Under the pieces are notes generated by a model. It saw only the letters and a program-made list of their open reading frames with translations. It did not search any database and had not been told where the DNA came from. 8,088 bases of DNA from contig CATYJU010000065.1 of assembly GCA_958407995.1 (NCBI GenBank), positions 1 through 8,088 of the forward strand, written 5' to 3'. Both the position numbers and the translations under genes were made by a program. Position 1 is the stretch's first letter. Every line of letters begins with the position of its first letter. Source of the stretch: an uncultured Collinsella sp. (lineage in GTDB: Bacteria > Actinomycetota > Coriobacteriia > Coriobacteriales > Coriobacteriaceae). Below are positions 6,989 through 8,088 of this stretch, piece by piece.

Positions 6989-7043
6989 AAAGATGTCCAA
7001 GCAGGTGGTCTCAACCGGAAACGACGCCCCACTCTGAGGCTGT

Positions 7044-7155
7044 ATTCCGGGACACGGTTTCCGCTTGGGACGTCATTCGGAAAGCGTGTCCCGCTTTAAA
7101 ACGGAATTCCGGGACGTAGTTTCCGTCTGAGCCTCCATTCGGAAAGCGTGTCCCG
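7044..7155. repeat. Two tandem palindromic units, 62-bp period
   Basis: Unit 1 (7044-7093) and unit 2 (7106-7155) both begin ATTCCGGGAC and end with ATTCGGAAAGCGTGTCCCG. In unit 1 the arms 7048-7063 and 7078-7093 match at 15 of 16; in unit 2 the arms 7110-7125 and 7140-7155 match at 12 of 16. The right arms are identical while loops and left arms have diverged. The pair lies between the ClC remnant and the 3' end of the convergent alkyltransferase gene and could terminate transcription from both sides. It resembles a REP/BIME-type cluster. Confidence 0.8.
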
Positions 7156-7194
7156 TTCTTTCACGGCGTCCTAGTTATTCAAAGTGTTCGAGCG

Positions 7195-7773
7195 TTATTC
7201 CTCGTACGCGCCCTCAAGCCGAAGCAGCCACTCCTTGCGATCAAGCCCGCCGGCATATCCGTTGAGCGACCCGTCGGCGGCAACCACGCGATGGCACGGC
7301 ACAATAATCGAAATGGGATTACGCGCGACCGCAGCCCCTACCGCACGAGGAGACACAACAGGTGCCTCGTTTCCCGGCACACGATGTCGAGCCGCAACGC
7401 GCTGAGCGATCTCGCCATACGTAGCGACCTCGCCACGCGGGATAGAGAGCAGCTCAAACCAAACCTCACGCTGAAATGCCGTGCCAATCATATGCAACGG
7501 CGGCGTAAACCGAGGCTCCTGCCCCGCAAAATAAGCATTCAGCCAAGCCCAGGAACGCTCAAGCACCGAAGACGCCGCACCATTTGCCGGACTCACCGAC
7601 GACATGCCGCCAGCACCAGAAACTGCATCGGCGCCTTCAACATGTTCGGGATCTTCTTTGAGAAGCGTGGAGCCAAAGTGCTCCTGTCCCTCAAACCAAA
7701 GCCCCGTCAGACCGCGGCCATCAGCGGCAAGCAAGATTTCGCCCAAAGGCGAGGCAAATGTCGTCGTGACCAC
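7195..7773 (-). CDS. ogt: Methylated-DNA--protein-cysteine methyltransferase
   Basis: A 192-residue suicide repair protein that moves the alkyl group from O6-alkylguanine (or O4-alkylthymine) in DNA to its own cysteine. The active site is intact: IIVPCHRVV with Cys160, preceded by RNP (151-153), the helix GTAFQREVWFELLSIPRGEVATYGEIA (97-123), and SPRAVGAAVARN (141-152) carrying the family's DNA-flipping Arg (Arg143). The C-terminal GYAGGLDRKEWLLRLEG is also typical. The start is GTG (7773), fixed by AAAGGAG 6 bases upstream. Residues ~41-68 (Gly/Ser/Ala-rich) form an unusual linker inside the N-terminal domain, and ARHRVPGNEAPVV (128-140) is slightly longer than in compact relatives. No Ada-type metal-binding or AraC domain is present, so this is the constitutive Ogt-like form. 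The ogt symbol is by family, not by orthology test. Confidence 0.95.
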   Translation of the reverse strand: MVTTTFASPLGEILLAADGRGLTGLWFEGQEHFGSTLLKEDPEHVEGADAVSGAGGMSSVSPANGAASSVLERSWAWLNAYFAGQEPRFTPPLHMIGTAFQREVWFELLSIPRGEVATYGEIAQRVAARHRVPGNEAPVVSPRAVGAAVARNPISIIVPCHRVVAADGSLNGYAGGLDRKEWLLRLEGAYEE

Positions 7774-7800
7774 CAGCGGCTCCTTTCAAAACTCCGCAAC

Positions 7801-7806
7801 ATAATA
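7801..7806 (-). promoter_or_regulatory. Possible -10 element of the alkyltransferase gene
   Basis: TATTAT on the minus strand lies about 28 bases before the GTG start. A convincing -35 is not visible at the usual distance; TTGGGG lies 19 bases upstream. A short leader is suggested. Confidence 0.25.
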
Positions 7807-8088
7807 CCGCGAATTGTGCAGACAACCCCAATCGACCCCAAAGTCACCCAAGGCAGTAGGCGCGACAGCGTCGCAGCTGCCGGCCGCGCCCCACAGTCCC
7901 CCAAGGCGGCAGGCGCAAAGCGCCGAGGCCGCCGCCGGGACCAGGGCCCGCAACAACCACGTGCTCCCCATCAGCCCAGCGGCCCCAACCAACAACGGCC
8001 CCATCGCAGACCGCTCGCAGCAGCGTCGCCGCAGGCGGGGGCCGGGCTTAGTTTTCAGAACACTCCGCAGACCAGTGTGGCGCCTTGC
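7807..8088. other. GC-rich stretch without a supported gene
   Basis: This end of the window holds no coding region I can support. Open frames on the minus strand are Ala/Gly/Leu-rich, lack ribosome binding sites and resemble no family. It contains an imperfect direct repeat: 7840-7863 and 7893-7916 match at 20 of 24 positions (shared core CCCAAGGC). A neighbouring gene may lie beyond the edge. Confidence 0.5.

Larger units (their letters stand above)
6414..7037 (+). pseudogene. Truncated Abi_2-family (AbiD/AbiF-like) abortive infection gene
   Basis: The first ~120 codons are a recognisable Abi_2 N-terminal part: ISINEQIALLTENKGL (9-24), ALVEANHYRLSAYWFPYK (29-46 region), FREGTTFETIIYTYEFDRAL (62-81) and IEIYLRSRIAYLASEERGPF. 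AAGAGG (6404-6409) precedes the ATG, so translation could still start. After about 6775 the frame runs on to 7037 but encodes Ser/Pro/Ala-rich residues unlike any Abi_2 protein, because the DNA there belongs to a chloride-channel gene in another frame. Abi_2 proteins are usually about 300 residues and carry a HEPN-type Arg-x4-His motif in the C-terminal half, which is lost here. A 12-bp tandem duplication (6671-6694) adds four residues before IEIYLRSRIA. A working phage-defence protein is therefore unlikely. Confidence 0.8.

Noticed and set aside
7044..7155. CRISPR array
   Set aside because: Only two units, each internally palindromic over its full length, with no constant-length unique spacers and no cas gene nearby.

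Overview
The window looks like chromosomal DNA of a GC-rich Gram-positive bacterium. The best guess is a gut Coriobacteriia member of the Collinsella type. This rests on base composition by eye, AAAGGA/AAAGGAG ribosome binding sites, a Gram-positive/actinobacterial LexA-type box, Gram-positive-like protein families, and many palindromic intergenic repeats. Genus assignment is inference; no marker gene is present.

Layout: (1) 1-408 holds a very long inverted repeat (10-190) and a short-repeat leader. (2) 409-1347 (+) encodes a membrane-anchored XRE-family regulator with a short internal repeat domain. (3) 1348-1861 is a gene-free stretch packed with palindromic elements: a 71-bp palindrome, a 158-bp element with terminal inverted repeats, a 14-bp perfect inverted repeat, and one copy of a 35-bp repeat. 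(4) 1862-5334 (-) is a two-gene ABC export-type operon, a LolD/MacB-type ATPase followed by a duplicated FtsX-type permease. The second, inverted copy of the 35-bp repeat lies just upstream of the ATPase. (5) 5605-6243 (+) encodes a GyrI-like small-molecule-binding protein behind a perfect 14-bp LexA-type palindrome overlapping a promoter. (6) 6414-6988 (+) is a gene scar: the N-terminal part of an Abi_2-family abortive-infection protein abuts the last ~69 codons of a ClC chloride channel. (7) 7044-7155 has two tandem palindromic units. (8) 7195-7773 (-) encodes an O6-alkylguanine-DNA alkyltransferase. (9) 7774-8088 is GC-rich and has no gene I can support.

The most interesting theme is DNA-alkylation stress. 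A GyrI-like protein belongs to a superfamily that includes hydrolases of cyclopropane-bearing DNA alkylators, and it appears to be under direct SOS control. An alkyl-DNA repair gene lies about 1 kb away. The second theme is genome plasticity: dispersed-repeat-like elements at nearly every gene boundary, and a clean chimeric junction where a defence gene lost its predicted catalytic half.
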